From positions 62,001 to 126,000 of the forward strand of contig JAPZRU010000012.1 of assembly GCA_027531255.1 (NCBI GenBank): a stretch of DNA of 64,000 bases. Direction: 5' to 3'. Made by a program: the position numbers and the translations under genes. Source of the DNA: Steroidobacteraceae bacterium (lineage in GTDB: Bacteria; Pseudomonadota; Gammaproteobacteria; Steroidobacterales; Steroidobacteraceae). The notes under the pieces are model-generated. The model ran no database searches. It saw only the letters and a program-made list of their open reading frames with translations, and was not told the DNA's origin. Below are positions 17,016-26,740 of this stretch, piece after piece (position 1 is the stretch's first letter; each line of letters begins with the position of its first letter).

Positions 17016-18311
17016 TCAAGGACGCCGGCCCGCGCCCGGGCCTGCGGAATCACCCGAATGCGCGCCGGGGACGTCCGCCGGCACGGGCCGTGCCAGGTCG
17101 ACGACCGCCGCATCCGGACGGCTGACGTTCACCGGCACGACCTTCGCCCGCGGGAAGAAGTTGAAGTCCGTGGCGGAGGCCCAGGTGTAGGCACCCATCA
17201 CGCGACCGACGACGAGGTCGCCGGCCTCGAGCTCCGGGAGCGGCAGGTCCTCCGCGATCACGTCGATGCTGTCGCAGGTGGGCCCGGCCAGCACGCTCGG
17301 GAAGCGCGGGCCGTCCTGCTTCAGGCTGTCGACGGGATAGCGGGCGTGGTCGTAGAGCTGGCCGCTGTAGGAACCGTAGAGCCCGTCGTCGAGGTAGTAC
17401 CACCAGCGGCCGTCGCGCTTCGCGCGCCCCATCACGGTCGCGACGCAGGTGCCCGCGGGACCCGAGATGAAGCGGCCGGGCTCGGCGATCAGGCGCACGC
17501 CGGCCGGCACGCGCTCGAGCACGCGCACGATCGGCGCGCAGAACTCCTCGATCGGCATCACGGGCTCGCGGTACCCGACCGGGAAACCGCCGCCGATGTC
17601 GAGCACGGCCAGTTCCGCGAGCCCGTGCTCGCGCGCGAGGCGGATCAGGTCCACGCAGGCCTCGGCCGCGCGCACGTGCATCTCGGGCGTGCCCGCCTGC
17701 GAGCCGACGTGGAACGACAGGCCGACCACCTTCACGCCGAGGCGGTTGGCGAGGCGCAGCAGCTCCGGCACGTCCTCGGGTGCGCAGCCGAACTTCTTCG
17801 ACAGGTCGCAGACGGCGTCCGGAGCCCGGAACGAGACGCGCAGCATCACTTCCACGCGCTTGCGGTAGCGCACGAACTTGCCGAGCTCGTCGGGGTTGTC
17901 GACGACGAACAGGCGCACGCCGTAGCGCAGCGCGTCGCGGATGTCCTGGTCGCGCTTGATCGGGTGCGTGTGGATGCAGCGCTTCGGCTCGACGCCGAGC
18001 GCCCGCACGAGTTCGACTTCGCCGCTGGTGGCGAGGTCGAACGACGCGCCCTCCTCCATCAGCGTGGCGACGACGGCGGCCTCGGGCAGCGGCTTGAGCG
18101 CGTAGTGCAGGTCGACGCCGGGCAGTGCGGCGGCGAGACGCCGATACTGCGCACGCACGACGTCGCAGTCCACGACCAGCAGCGGCGAGCCGTGCCGCGC
18201 GACCAGCGCCTGCAGCTCCGCACCCGTGTAGGGCGCGACGAGCCGGGGCCAGGCGGGCTCCGCGCCGCCGGCCACGCGCGGACGCCACGTCGACTTCGAA
18301 GGTCTGGACAC
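17016..18311 (-). CDS. PLP-dependent fold III ornithine/lysine-type decarboxylase
   Basis: A 431-residue alanine-racemase-fold (type III) decarboxylase of the eukaryotic-ODC/DapDC group. Motifs are HYALKPLP with the PLP lysine, FHVGSQ, the phosphate-binding GGGFP, EPGRFISG, and the substrate-site GPTCDSID containing the Cys-Asp pair of ornithine decarboxylases. It would make putrescine or cadaverine. A diaminopimelate decarboxylase role is less likely given the CDSID motif. GTG at 18311 is preferred because GGAGG lies 8 bases upstream; GTG at 18326 is an alternative. The C-terminal roughly 25 residues are low complexity. No other polyamine gene is adjacent. Confidence 0.9.
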   Translation of the reverse strand: MSRPSKSTWRPRVAGGAEPAWPRLVAPYTGAELQALVARHGSPLLVVDCDVVRAQYRRLAAALPGVDLHYALKPLPEAAVVATLMEEGASFDLATSGEVELVRALGVEPKRCIHTHPIKRDQDIRDALRYGVRLFVVDNPDELGKFVRYRKRVEVMLRVSFRAPDAVCDLSKKFGCAPEDVPELLRLANRLGVKVVGLSFHVGSQAGTPEMHVRAAEACVDLIRLAREHGLAELAVLDIGGGFPVGYREPVMPIEEFCAPIVRVLERVPAGVRLIAEPGRFISGPAGTCVATVMGRAKRDGRWWYYLDDGLYGSYSGQLYDHARYPVDSLKQDGPRFPSVLAGPTCDSIDVIAEDLPLPELEAGDLVVGRVMGAYTWASATDFNFFPRAKVVPVNVSRPDAAVVDLARPVPADVPGAHSGDSAGPGAGRRP

Positions 18312-18371
18312 GGTCGAAACCTCCACGCGCTCGAACCCGGGGCGGCTGCCGCGCACGCGGGCCGGAAGCCG

Positions 18372-18416
18372 AAAAGCCCGCGCCCGCCGCGGCCGTGAGG
18401 CCTGGGCGGGCGCGCG
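18372..18416 (-). terminator. Rho-independent-type terminator after the Sua5 gene
   Basis: On the minus strand, 10-bp arms CGCGCCCGCC and GGCGGGCGCG enclose a 16-base loop and are followed by GGCTTTT. It lies between the Sua5 stop (18424) and the decarboxylase start (18311), so it should separate these two units. Confidence 0.7.
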
Positions 18417-18423
18417 GCGGATT

Positions 18424-19422
18424 TTAGGGCAACGTGCCCGGCTTGCAAGCGCGTGCGAGGCGGTCCCGCACGGCGTCCCAGTCGGCGCTCGGAGGGACCG
18501 CCTCGACCAGGATCTCCGCCGCACCGGCGGCGTCGAGACGGCGCAGGTTCGCGTAGAGGTCGTGCGCGTAGCGGACCGCGTCGCGGCCAGCGTCGATCCA
18601 GAGCGGCCCGGCGTAGCCCGGCGGCGCCGCACCCAGCGCGAGGACCGCGCGTCGCGCGTCCGAACTCGCTGCCGCCGCGAGTTCCACGCCGGGCACGAGG
18701 CGCGCGCCGGTCGCCGGCGCGTAGTGCGACTGCGTCGTGCCCGGTGCGCGCGGCCCCTCGCCCGCACGCGCCACGCGCACCGGCCCGATCACCGCCTCGA
18801 GCGCCGCACGGGTCACGTGACCCGGCCGCAGCAGCAGCGGCTCGTCGAGCAGCGCGAGGATCGTCGACTCGAGCCCGACCTCGCAGTCGCCACCGTCGAG
18901 GACGAGCGGCGCGTCGGCGCCGAACTCGTCGAGCACGTGACGGGCGCGCGTCGGGCTCACGCGGCCGTAGCGGTTCGCGGAGGGCGCGGCGACGCCACCG
19001 CCGAACGCGGCCAGCAGTTCGCGCGCGACCGGGTGCGAGGGCACGCGCAGGCCGACGCTGTCCTGCCCGCCGGTCACCGCGTCGGGCACGCTGCGCGCTC
19101 GCTTCAGCACGAGCGTCAGGGGTCCGGGCCAGAACCGCGCCGCGAGCGCGCGTGCCGCGGCCGGCACGTCGCGCGCCCAGTCGTCGAGCGCCGCGGCCGA
19201 GGCGAGGTGCACGATCAGCGGGTGCCCCGGCGGCCGGCCCTTCAGCGCGTAGATGCGCGCGACGGCGACGGGATCGCGCGCGTCCGCGCCGAGGCCGTAG
19301 ACGGTCTCGGTGGGGAACGCGACGAGTTCGCCCGCCCGCAACCGCGCCGCGGCGGCGGCCACGTCCGTCGATGCGCCGGCGCTCGTGCGCCCGGCGATCG
19401 CGCTGCACGCGGACACGCTCAC
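18424..19422 (-). CDS. L-threonylcarbamoyladenylate synthase (Sua5)
   Basis: A 332-residue protein with an N-terminal YrdC domain and a C-terminal Sua5 domain. The YrdC part (about residues 15-205) shows FPTETVYGLG, KGRPPGHPL, GPLTLVLKR, SVGLRVPSHP and PSANRYGRVSPT. The linker has PGTTQSHYAPATGARL, typical of Sua5. The enzyme makes threonylcarbamoyl-AMP for the t6A37 tRNA modification. The GTG start at 19422 overlaps the stop of the DUF72 gene (GTGA). Many gammaproteobacteria carry the short TsaC form instead, so the long Sua5 form is a useful lineage clue. Confidence 0.93.
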   Translation of the reverse strand: MSVSACSAIAGRTSAGASTDVAAAAARLRAGELVAFPTETVYGLGADARDPVAVARIYALKGRPPGHPLIVHLASAAALDDWARDVPAAARALAARFWPGPLTLVLKRARSVPDAVTGGQDSVGLRVPSHPVARELLAAFGGGVAAPSANRYGRVSPTRARHVLDEFGADAPLVLDGGDCEVGLESTILALLDEPLLLRPGHVTRAALEAVIGPVRVARAGEGPRAPGTTQSHYAPATGARLVPGVELAAAASSDARRAVLALGAAPPGYAGPLWIDAGRDAVRYAHDLYANLRRLDAAGAAEILVEAVPPSADWDAVRDRLARACKPGTLP

Positions 19423-20432
19423 GGGCCGGCGGGCCGACGCGGCCGCACGCGCCGGTCGAACTCGCGCGCCAGCATGAACAGTGTCTGGGGCGCGGAACCT
19501 TCGGACTTGTTGTTCGCGATCACCAGCGCGTCGTTGCCGCGGGCGAGCACGCGGTCCAGCAGCTCCGCGATCTGCGCGCGGTTCTGCGGATCCGGGTCTA
19601 TCAGGCGGTCGAAGGGGAAATAGCGCTCGCGCGCCGCCTCGTAGTCCTGCTGCGGGTGCAGCATCCAGCGGATCGCGACCGTGCCGGACAGCCACGCGGC
19701 CTCGCCGAGCAGGTTCGCCTGCTCGAGGGGGCCCGGCATCCGCGGATGGACGTTGAAGCAGTGCGTGGCACCGTTGCGGGCGAGCGCGTCGACGTACGCG
19801 GGCCCGAGCAGCTCGCGGTTGCGCAGCTCGACCGCATACTGCGGGCCGCGCGGCAGCGCCTCGAGGAACCGCCCGAGCTGCTCGGTAAAGGCCGGCGCCT
19901 CGCGCGCCTTGAAGACCAGCGGCGGGAACTGGAACAGCACCACGCCGAGCTTCGTGCCCAGCCCCTCGACGACCGGGCCGACGACGCGGTCGATCGCGTA
20001 GGCCGCGTCGAGAAAACGATCGGGTTCCTGCGCGACGAACGCGCGGGCGCGCAGCTGCTCGGGCGGCGTCGTGATCGGCGCGTGCGCCTTCACGAGGAAG
20101 CGGAACTCCGGCGACACGGTCTGCGCGTACCGTGCGAACTCCGCGGCGGTGAGCGGCGCGTAGAACGTGCGATCCACCCCGACCGCGCGCAGGAGCGGAT
20201 GCTGCGCGTAGGCCGCGAGACCCTCGCGCGCGAGCGTGGACTCGCCGACGCGGCGTGCGTAGACGAGGCCCGCCCAGCCCGGGAACGACCAGCTCGACGT
20301 GCCGAGCCGCAGGCCCGCCGGCAGCCGCGAGGCGAGCTCCAGGTGCTCGGGCGTCGGCGTCGCCGGCCCGACCATCTCGGGCTCCGGCGCGGCGCGGCCG
20401 AACAGGTCGAGCTGGGCGGAGGAATCGGGCAC
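19419..20432 (-). CDS. DUF72 domain protein
   Basis: A 337-residue DUF72 (YecE-like) TIM-barrel-like protein. Family segments are LGTSSWSFPGW, VGVDRTFYAPLTAAEF, FLVKAHAPITTP, LGVVLFQFPP, YAVELRNRELL and ALVIANNKSEGSAP. Function is unknown in all relatives known to me. GTG at 20432 was chosen because the first residues then give a short polar lead into QLDLFG; an in-frame start at 20504 would add 24 unlike residues. It overlaps the Sua5 gene by 4 bases, so the two are probably co-expressed. Confidence 0.88.
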   Translation of the reverse strand: MPDSSAQLDLFGRAAPEPEMVGPATPTPEHLELASRLPAGLRLGTSSWSFPGWAGLVYARRVGESTLAREGLAAYAQHPLLRAVGVDRTFYAPLTAAEFARYAQTVSPEFRFLVKAHAPITTPPEQLRARAFVAQEPDRFLDAAYAIDRVVGPVVEGLGTKLGVVLFQFPPLVFKAREAPAFTEQLGRFLEALPRGPQYAVELRNRELLGPAYVDALARNGATHCFNVHPRMPGPLEQANLLGEAAWLSGTVAIRWMLHPQQDYEAARERYFPFDRLIDPDPQNRAQIAELLDRVLARGNDALVIANNKSEGSAPQTLFMLAREFDRRVRPRRPAGP

Positions 20433-20558
20433 GGACCTGGCGCCGGGCTTCAGTTGACCCCCACGGTAGCCACTACGGTGCGCGGCGGCAATGCCGCGGG
20501 TCACGGCCTCGTGGTGCGGGCCGTCCTACGGCGCGGGGCAATCGGCGCCGGAACGTGC

Positions 20559-20574
20559 GTCGCCGATCGGCGAC
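20559..20574. repeat. 16-bp perfect palindrome
   Basis: GTCGCCGATCGGCGAC reads the same on both strands. It sits in the 177-base gap between the protease gene stop (20610) and the DUF72 start (20432), both on the minus strand, where it could act as an operator or a weak transcript hairpin. Nothing else was recognised in that gap. Confidence 0.5.
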
Positions 20575-20609
20575 AGCCGGCCTGACCGACAGCGGTAGCG
20601 GCAGACATT

Positions 20610-23594
20610 TCACTCCAGCGGCCGCCGCTCCCAACCCTTCTCGGTGCGCCGCAACTCGTACGCGGGCCAGTAGTGCTTGTCGAGCTTCAGCGTGATGACC
20701 TCGACCGAGCCGTTCCAGGTGACGGTGCGCAGGCGCAGCGACTCCCGGTCCTGCTTGGCCCGGACCGCCGCGAGGAACGCGTCGAGGTCCGGCGTCGGCC
20801 TGCCGTCGACCTCGACGATGCGCCGGCCGGCCCACAGGCCGTAGCGCGTCGCGGGCGAGCCGTACAGGAAGAACGCGACGAACACGCCTTCGGGCTCGAT
20901 GCCGCGCTGCGCGGCCATCGCCCGGTGCGGCGCCTGCAGCGTCGCGCCGGCCCACAGCAACACGCGGTCCACGTCGCGGCCCGACAGCTCGACCGTGTCG
21001 AGCTCGAGCGGCACTTCGGCGCCGTTGCGCCACACCGTGACCTTGACGCGCGGCTTCTGCGCGGCGCGGTGCACCTCGCGGAAGCGGTTCACGACCTGCC
21101 CGTCCACGGTGAGCAGGAGGTCGCCGGTCTGCAGCACCTTCGCGGCCGGCGTGCCGGCGACGAGCCGGCCGATGCCGAGCACCTGGCGCTGCGTCGGACT
21201 GTGCTCCTCGAAGCGGCGGATCCACGCCTCGCCGAGGCCGAAGCGGCGCGCGGCCGCAAGCGGGACCGGCTGCAGTTCGGCCTCGAGCGAGTGCAGCGGG
21301 CGCTGGCCGCGCGCCAGCTCCACGAGCTCCAGCACGATCTCCGCCGGCACGCCGAGGTTCTGCTGCTGCAGCTCGCGGCCCGACTCGAACGCGAAGCTGG
21401 ACCACAGAGCGCGCACTTCGCCGCGCGCGTCCGCGAGCACGCCGTCGTACTCGGCGGGCCCGTTGACGAGCCGCACGACCTCGAGGTTGCTGTCGCGGAA
21501 CGCGAGCGTGCGCGACAGCGGGAAGCCGACGGGATCGACCGAGGCCACGACGCTCTTCAGCGAGGTGATGCGCTGGTCCGCGCGCAGGCCGACCGCCCAG
21601 ACGTCCTCGCCGGGCGTCAGCGGCTTCGTCGAGAACCTGGCGGCGCGCACCGGCGTCGTGCCGATCAGCGCGGGGTCGTAGGCGACCACGGCGAGGTTGT
21701 GCAGCGGGTGCACGTACTCGACGCGGCCCGGCACCTCGATCGTGCCGGCGAAGGTCAGGCGCACGTCCCCGAGCGGGACCGGCACCGTGTTGCGGTCGAC
21801 GACGACGAGCCCCCGCTCCGCGTCGACGATCACGCCGGTGCCGCGGTAGCTGCGCTCGGTGATGCCCGAGACGCTGTACGGCATGTCGAAGTTGACCATC
21901 ACGAGCGAGGGCGCGAGCCGGTCGGCGCGCGGCTCGCCGATGTTCGCGAACGTGGTGCTCGCGGGCTCGGGCGTGCGCGGCGTCGGCCCCGCCGCCAGTT
22001 CGCGGCACGGCCAGAGCCCCTGCGCATCGTCGCGCTTGCAGCGGCGCGCCGGGAACCACTGGCGGTCGATGCGCAGCGCGCGCACCTGCGGCGTGCGCAC
22101 GTCCTCGATCGTCAGCAGGCGCAGCGTCGCGCGGTCGCCGTGCGCGAGGTCGTCCAGCACCTTCTCGAAGTCGTCGAGAGTGTTCATCGGCCGGCCGTTG
22201 AAGGCCACCACCACCGCGCCGCGCGGCACGCCGGCCGAGCCGAACACGTAGCCGGGATTGGCGACGAACACGCCGCGCACCGGCAGGTTGAAGTGGCGCG
22301 CCTGCTGGTAGGACAGCGCGTGCACGACCGCGTCGCCGAACTCGACGTACTCGTCGGGCGTGATCGCGTGCAGGTCGCCGACCGGGATCTCGCGCTCCAG
22401 CACCTGGCCACCGCGCTGGATCTGGAGCTTCACCGGCTGGCCGACCGAGGAGTCCAGCACTTCGGCAAGCCCGAGGAACTCGGTGACCGGCTTGCCGTTC
22501 AGCCGCACCAGGACGTCGCCGACCTCGAGCAGCTGCTCGGCGGGCGAGCCGGGCTGGACCTCGTCGACGACGAGCATGCCGACCTGCTTCGGCAAGGCCT
22601 TGCGCACCTCGGCCTCGGTCTCGGCGCGCAGGCCGAGCCGGCGCAGCTCGTCGAACGGCGTGAACTCGAACACCGTCTGCAGCGTGCCGCGCGGCACGGG
22701 CTGACCGGCCTGGATCAGGCGCACCGCGCGCACGACGCGGTCGAGCGGCAGGTAGAAGCTCGACGCCGCCTGGTTGGAGCCGCCGGCGTTCAACGCCACG
22801 GCGCGGCCGCGCACGTCGATCACGGGGCTGCCGGACGAACCGCCGGAGGTCGACGACGCGGCCTGGTAGTAGAACGTGTTGAAGTCGTTGTAGCGGCCGA
22901 CGCCGTAGGCCGGCGCGTCGCGGTCGAGGCGCGCCAGCGTGCCGGCGAGGATCGACAGCTGCTCGCCGGCGTCGTTGCCGATCACGCGGATCTCGACGCC
23001 GACCTGCGCGCCCTCGGGGGCGAGCGGGATTTCGGTCGGCTCGATGAAGCGGAGCTTCGACGGATCGTAGCGGTAGAGGCCGAAGTCGTGCACCGGGTCG
23101 CGATAGACCGGCTGCAACGGCACTTCCTCGCGATTGAGGAACACGGCCTGCGCGGTCACCGGGCCCGCCGTGACGACGTGGCGGTTGGTCAGGATCAGGC
23201 CGCGCTTAGCGTCGATCACGAAGCCGGTGGCCTGCGACGACGAGTTCCAGTCGGTGTCGAACGCGCGCGTCTGGTCGACCTGGATCGCGACGACTCCGGT
23301 GGCGATGCGCTCGAGCGTCCGCGCCCATTCGGGCCGTTCCTCGGCGTCGCCGAGGGCGGTCGGGTTCGCTGCGACCGAAATCGGCTGCCGGGCCGCGGGC
23401 GCGGGCGCGGCGGGCCGGATCGGCCCGCCGGCGGCACCGCCCATCGGCGGTGCGATCCCGGACGGCGCCGGGGCCGGACTCGGGCCCGAGTTCGGGACGG
23501 CCTGCGCGTGGGCTGCGCCTGCGGCGAGCGCGAGCACCAGCGAACCGGTCAGCGAGACGAACGCGGCGCGGGCCGCGCGAAGTTTGAAGCGCAT
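20610..23594 (-). CDS. Double-protease PDZ serine protease, Nma111-like
   Basis: A 994-residue exported HtrA-related protein with a Sec signal peptide (about 1-31). The first trypsin-like domain (about 95-320) has the full triad: His in TNRHVV, Asp in PVHDFGLYR, Ser in GGSSGSPV. Two PDZ domains follow (about 345-450 and 455-540). A second protease-like domain (about 580-790) has lost the triad: DRNTV replaces the His, LHNLAVV the Asp, and no GxSG is present. Two further PDZ-like regions end the protein. This order matches yeast Nma111/Ynm3 rather than DegP. It is probably a periplasmic quality-control protease. The ATG at 23594 gives the signal peptide. Confidence 0.9.
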   Translation of the reverse strand: MRFKLRAARAAFVSLTGSLVLALAAGAAHAQAVPNSGPSPAPAPSGIAPPMGGAAGGPIRPAAPAPAARQPISVAANPTALGDAEERPEWARTLERIATGVVAIQVDQTRAFDTDWNSSSQATGFVIDAKRGLILTNRHVVTAGPVTAQAVFLNREEVPLQPVYRDPVHDFGLYRYDPSKLRFIEPTEIPLAPEGAQVGVEIRVIGNDAGEQLSILAGTLARLDRDAPAYGVGRYNDFNTFYYQAASSTSGGSSGSPVIDVRGRAVALNAGGSNQAASSFYLPLDRVVRAVRLIQAGQPVPRGTLQTVFEFTPFDELRRLGLRAETEAEVRKALPKQVGMLVVDEVQPGSPAEQLLEVGDVLVRLNGKPVTEFLGLAEVLDSSVGQPVKLQIQRGGQVLEREIPVGDLHAITPDEYVEFGDAVVHALSYQQARHFNLPVRGVFVANPGYVFGSAGVPRGAVVVAFNGRPMNTLDDFEKVLDDLAHGDRATLRLLTIEDVRTPQVRALRIDRQWFPARRCKRDDAQGLWPCRELAAGPTPRTPEPASTTFANIGEPRADRLAPSLVMVNFDMPYSVSGITERSYRGTGVIVDAERGLVVVDRNTVPVPLGDVRLTFAGTIEVPGRVEYVHPLHNLAVVAYDPALIGTTPVRAARFSTKPLTPGEDVWAVGLRADQRITSLKSVVASVDPVGFPLSRTLAFRDSNLEVVRLVNGPAEYDGVLADARGEVRALWSSFAFESGRELQQQNLGVPAEIVLELVELARGQRPLHSLEAELQPVPLAAARRFGLGEAWIRRFEEHSPTQRQVLGIGRLVAGTPAAKVLQTGDLLLTVDGQVVNRFREVHRAAQKPRVKVTVWRNGAEVPLELDTVELSGRDVDRVLLWAGATLQAPHRAMAAQRGIEPEGVFVAFFLYGSPATRYGLWAGRRIVEVDGRPTPDLDAFLAAVRAKQDRESLRLRTVTWNGSVEVITLKLDKHYWPAYELRRTEKGWERRPLE

Positions 23595-23681
23595 CGTGAA
23601 GCCTCTCCGGCGACGCGCGGCCGGCTGCGACTGCCGGCCGCGAGATCCCTGCGGTCCCGCGGGCACCCGACCGGCGCGCGC

Positions 23682-24620
23682 CTAGCGCGCGAGCGCGTGC
23701 CCGAAGGCCATGCGATACCGCGTCGCGAATTCCTCGAACGTGAAAGCGTGTGTCTGCGTGCCGGCGTGCGCGATCTTCAGGCTGCCCATCAGCGACGCGA
23801 CCCGGCCCGTGGTCTCCCAGTCCAGCCCCTTCGTGAGCCCGTACAGCAGGCCCGCCCGGTAGGCGTCGCCGCAGCCGGTCGGGTCCACCACGCGCTCCGC
23901 CTTCACCGGCGGGATCGTGATCCGGCGCCCGTCGACGTGGATCGTCGAGCCCTGCCCGCCGTGGGTCACCACGTACGCGCGGCAGCGCTGCGCGATTCTC
24001 TCGGGCGAGAGGCCCGTGCGCTCCTGCACCAGCTGGCCCTCGTAGTCGTTCACGACCACCCACGCGGCCTGGTCGATGAACATCTCGAGATCCTGGCCGC
24101 CGAACAGCGGCAGCGCCTGGCCGGGGTCGAACACGAACGGCACGCCGGCGTCGGCGAGCTGCTGCGCGCGGACGATCATCGCCTCGCGGCTGTCCGGGGC
24201 GACGATGCCGATCGAGAGCGGCGTGTCGGCCGGCAGCGCCAGCTCGCCGGAGCACGCCATCGCGCCCGGGTGGAACGCGGTGATCTGGTTGTCCTCGAGG
24301 TCGGTCGTGATGTAGGCCTGCGCCGTGTACAGCCCCTCGATGCGGCGCACGCTCGCCGTGCTCAGACCGTGGCGCCGCATCCAGGTTTCGTAGCTGTCGA
24401 AGTCGTCACCCACCGCGGCGATCACCCGCGCCTCCAGCCCGAGCAGCCGGGCGTTGAAGGCGATGTTGCCGGCGCAGCCGCCGAAGTTCCGGCGCAGCTC
24501 GGGCACCAGGAACGACACCGAGAGCATGTGGATCTTGTCCGGCAGGATCGACTCCCGGAACCGGCCGTTGAAGACCATGATCGTGTCGTAGGCGAGCGAG
24601 CCGGAGATGAGAGCGGTCAT
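23682..24620 (-). CDS. PfkB-family (adenosine/ribokinase-type) carbohydrate kinase
   Basis: A 312-residue PfkB kinase. The N-terminal substrate segment has RRNFGGCAGNIAFNARLLG, and the C-terminal signature DPTGCGDAYRAGL contains the catalytic Asp and the anion hole. TAQAYITTDLEDNQITAFHPGAM matches the adenosine-kinase-like subgroup found in many proteobacteria. Adenosine or another nucleoside/sugar is the likely substrate. ATG at 24620 was chosen over the in-frame 24689 because the core strand TALISGSLAYDTI then begins directly. It lies downstream of dgkA on the same strand with a 111-base gap in which no clear terminator was seen. Confidence 0.9.
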   Translation of the reverse strand: MTALISGSLAYDTIMVFNGRFRESILPDKIHMLSVSFLVPELRRNFGGCAGNIAFNARLLGLEARVIAAVGDDFDSYETWMRRHGLSTASVRRIEGLYTAQAYITTDLEDNQITAFHPGAMACSGELALPADTPLSIGIVAPDSREAMIVRAQQLADAGVPFVFDPGQALPLFGGQDLEMFIDQAAWVVVNDYEGQLVQERTGLSPERIAQRCRAYVVTHGGQGSTIHVDGRRITIPPVKAERVVDPTGCGDAYRAGLLYGLTKGLDWETTGRVASLMGSLKIAHAGTQTHAFTFEEFATRYRMAFGHALAR

Positions 24621-24731
24621 TACGGGTCGGGGGTGGCCGAAGAAGTCGCCATCGTGACGGCTCGCTACCCGCAGGTCAAAGCGGCGCACTGCAGGGTGCC
24701 GCAGGGCGGCAGTCGCTCGACGTGGTGCCGT

Positions 24732-25190
24732 TCAGTCCGTGAGCACGAGCAGCCAGGTCGCGCCGAGTAGTCCGAACGATACGAACACGGCGGCCGAGCC
24801 CAGATCCTTCGACAGCCCGGACAGCGGATGACGCTCGGGGCCGATCCGGTCGATCGCCGCTTCGACGGCGCTGTTCAGCAGCTCGACGACGAGGATCAGC
24901 AGCATCGGCGCGATCAGGAGCGCACGTTCGACGCCGGTCTCCCCGAACCACAGGCCGGCCGGGATCACGACGAGCGCACCGGCGCACTCCTGCCGGAAGG
25001 CCGCCTCCTCGCGCCACGCGCCCTTGAGGCCGTTCCACGAGTTCAGGAAGGAGTTCAGCAGGCGACGGAACCCGCGCGGCTTGATCCGCGCGGGCGCGAG
25101 CGAGGTCGCCGGCGGCGGCACGACCGAGGGGCCGGTGGCGGTGGTCCCCCGTCCGTCGTCCGCGGCCACCTCGCGCGCGAGTTCGTTCAC
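24732..25190 (-). CDS. dgkA: Diacylglycerol kinase (prokaryotic DgkA)
   Basis: A 152-residue small membrane kinase that phosphorylates diacylglycerol to recycle it into phospholipid. After a roughly 35-residue polar extension come the amphipathic [22 protein letters not shown] segment and three membrane helices. The active-site region is [15 protein letters not shown] followed by [10 protein letters not shown]. The GTG start at 25190 overlaps the gcvPB stop (GTGA), making it the apparent last gene of the glycine cleavage operon, an odd association. The N-terminal extension is longer than in E. coli DgkA (121 residues). Confidence 0.9.
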   Translation of the reverse strand: MNELAREVAADDGRGTTATGPSVVPPPATSLAPARIKPRGFRRLLNSFLNSWNGLKGAWREEAAFRQECAGALVVIPAGLWFGETGVERALLIAPMLLILVVELLNSAVEAAIDRIGPERHPLSGLSKDLGSAAVFVSFGLLGATWLLVLTD

Positions 25191-26719
25191 GCCGCGGGTT
25201 TCCAGGTCAGGTCGAGCTGCTTCGCCGCGCGCACGTCGTCGAGCCGGCGCACCGGCAGCGTGTACGGCGCGCCCTTCAGGGTCGCGACGTCGGCTTCGGC
25301 CTCGCGCAGCACCTTCACCATCGCCGCCACGAAGCCGTCGAGCGCCTCCTTGCTCTCGGTCTCGGTCGGCTCGATCAGCAGGCACTCGGGGACCAGCAGC
25401 GGGAAGTAGGTGGTCGGCGCGTGGAAGCCGAAGTCGAGCAGCCGCTTGGCGAAGTCCATCGCGGTCGCGCCCTGCTCCTTCGACTGCCGCTTCATCGTCA
25501 GGATGAACTCGTGGGTGGCGCGGCGGGTCGGGTACGCGAGATCGAAGCCTTCCTGGCGGAAGCGCGCGAGCAGGTAGTTCGCGTTCAGCGTGGCGTACTC
25601 GCCGACCCGCTTCATGCCCTCGCGGCCGATCATCCGCATGTAGATGTACGCGCGCAGCAGCACGCCCGCGTTGCCCATGAAGCCGGACAGGCGGCCGATC
25701 GACTGCGGCAGGTCGGCTTCCTGCAGCCAGCGGTACTTCGGCCCGTCCTTCGTGTCGTCCTTGCCGACCACCGGGATCGGCATGAACGGCAGCAGCCGCG
25801 CCGCGACGCCGACCGCGCCCGCGCCCGGCCCGCCACCGCCGTGCGGCGTCGAGAAGGTCTTGTGCAGGTTCATGTGGATCACGTCGAAGCCCATGTCGCC
25901 GGGCCGCACCTTGCCGAGGATCGCGTTCAGGTTCGCGCCGTCGTAGTAGAGCAGGCCGCCCGCGTCGTGCACGACCCTGGCGATGTCCGCGATCTGCCGC
26001 TCGAACACGCCGAGCGTCGACGGGTTCGTCAGCATGATGCCGGCGGTGTTCGGGCCCACGGCCTTCTTCAGCGCCTCGAAGTCGCAGTCGCCTTCAGGCG
26101 TGGCCGGGATCTCGATCACCTTCATCCCGCACATGGTCGCGGTGGCGGGGTTCGTGCCGTGCGCGGCCTCGGGGACGATGATCTCGTTGCGCGCCAGGTC
26201 GCCGCGCGCACGGTGATACGCGCGGATCATCGCGACGCCGGCGAACTCGCCCTGCGCGCCGGCCATCGGCGTGAGGCTCACGCCCTGCATGCCGGTGACC
26301 TCCTTCAGCATCTCCTGCAGTTCGTACATGCAGGCGAGGAAGCCCTGCCCGTTGGACTCCGGCGCGAGCGGATGCCGCGCGAGGAACTCGGGCAGCATCG
26401 CGTACTGGTTACACCCGCGCGGGTTGTACTTCATCGTGCACGAACCGAGCGGGTAGAAGTTCGTGTCGATTGAAAAGTTCATCTGTGACAGGCGCGTGAA
26501 ATGCCGCACCGCCTGCAGCTCGGAGACCTCGGGCAGCAGCGGGCGGCTGCGGCGGCGCAGGTGCTCGGGCAGCGCGGCCGGCAGTTCGGGCGGCAGCTGG
26601 GCGGTGGCGCTGCGGCCCGGCCTCGACAGCTCGAAGATCGTCGGCTCGCGCACGGCCGGCGCGTCGGTGCGGGCCCCCGCCGGGGTGGGGGTCGTGGCGA
26701 TCTGGTCGGGAGTGTTCAT
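25187..26719 (-). CDS. gcvPB: Glycine dehydrogenase (decarboxylating) subunit 2
   Basis: A 510-residue PLP-bearing half of the split glycine cleavage P-protein. PLP lysine is in [18 protein letters not shown]; other conserved parts are [20 protein letters not shown] residues near 100, [10 protein letters not shown], and [12 protein letters not shown]. It decarboxylates glycine and passes aminomethyl to GcvH together with GcvPA. About 45 N-terminal residues are non-conserved. It is 21 bases downstream of gcvPA in the riboswitch-controlled operon. Most gammaproteobacteria have a single fused GcvP, so the split form is noteworthy. Confidence 0.96.
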   Translation of the reverse strand: MNTPDQIATTPTPAGARTDAPAVREPTIFELSRPGRSATAQLPPELPAALPEHLRRRSRPLLPEVSELQAVRHFTRLSQMNFSIDTNFYPLGSCTMKYNPRGCNQYAMLPEFLARHPLAPESNGQGFLACMYELQEMLKEVTGMQGVSLTPMAGAQGEFAGVAMIRAYHRARGDLARNEIIVPEAAHGTNPATATMCGMKVIEIPATPEGDCDFEALKKAVGPNTAGIMLTNPSTLGVFERQIADIARVVHDAGGLLYYDGANLNAILGKVRPGDMGFDVIHMNLHKTFSTPHGGGGPGAGAVGVAARLLPFMPIPVVGKDDTKDGPKYRWLQEADLPQSIGRLSGFMGNAGVLLRAYIYMRMIGREGMKRVGEYATLNANYLLARFRQEGFDLAYPTRRATHEFILTMKRQSKEQGATAMDFAKRLLDFGFHAPTTYFPLLVPECLLIEPTETESKEALDGFVAAMVKVLREAEADVATLKGAPYTLPVRRLDDVRAAKQLDLTWKPAA

Positions 26720-26740
26720 GTCGGGTGTCCTGCTCGGGCG

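Noticed and set aside
20673..24770. A 1365-codon plus-strand open frame
   Set aside because: It is the antisense of the Nma111-like protease and PfkB genes, which have clear motifs; the antisense protein shows none.
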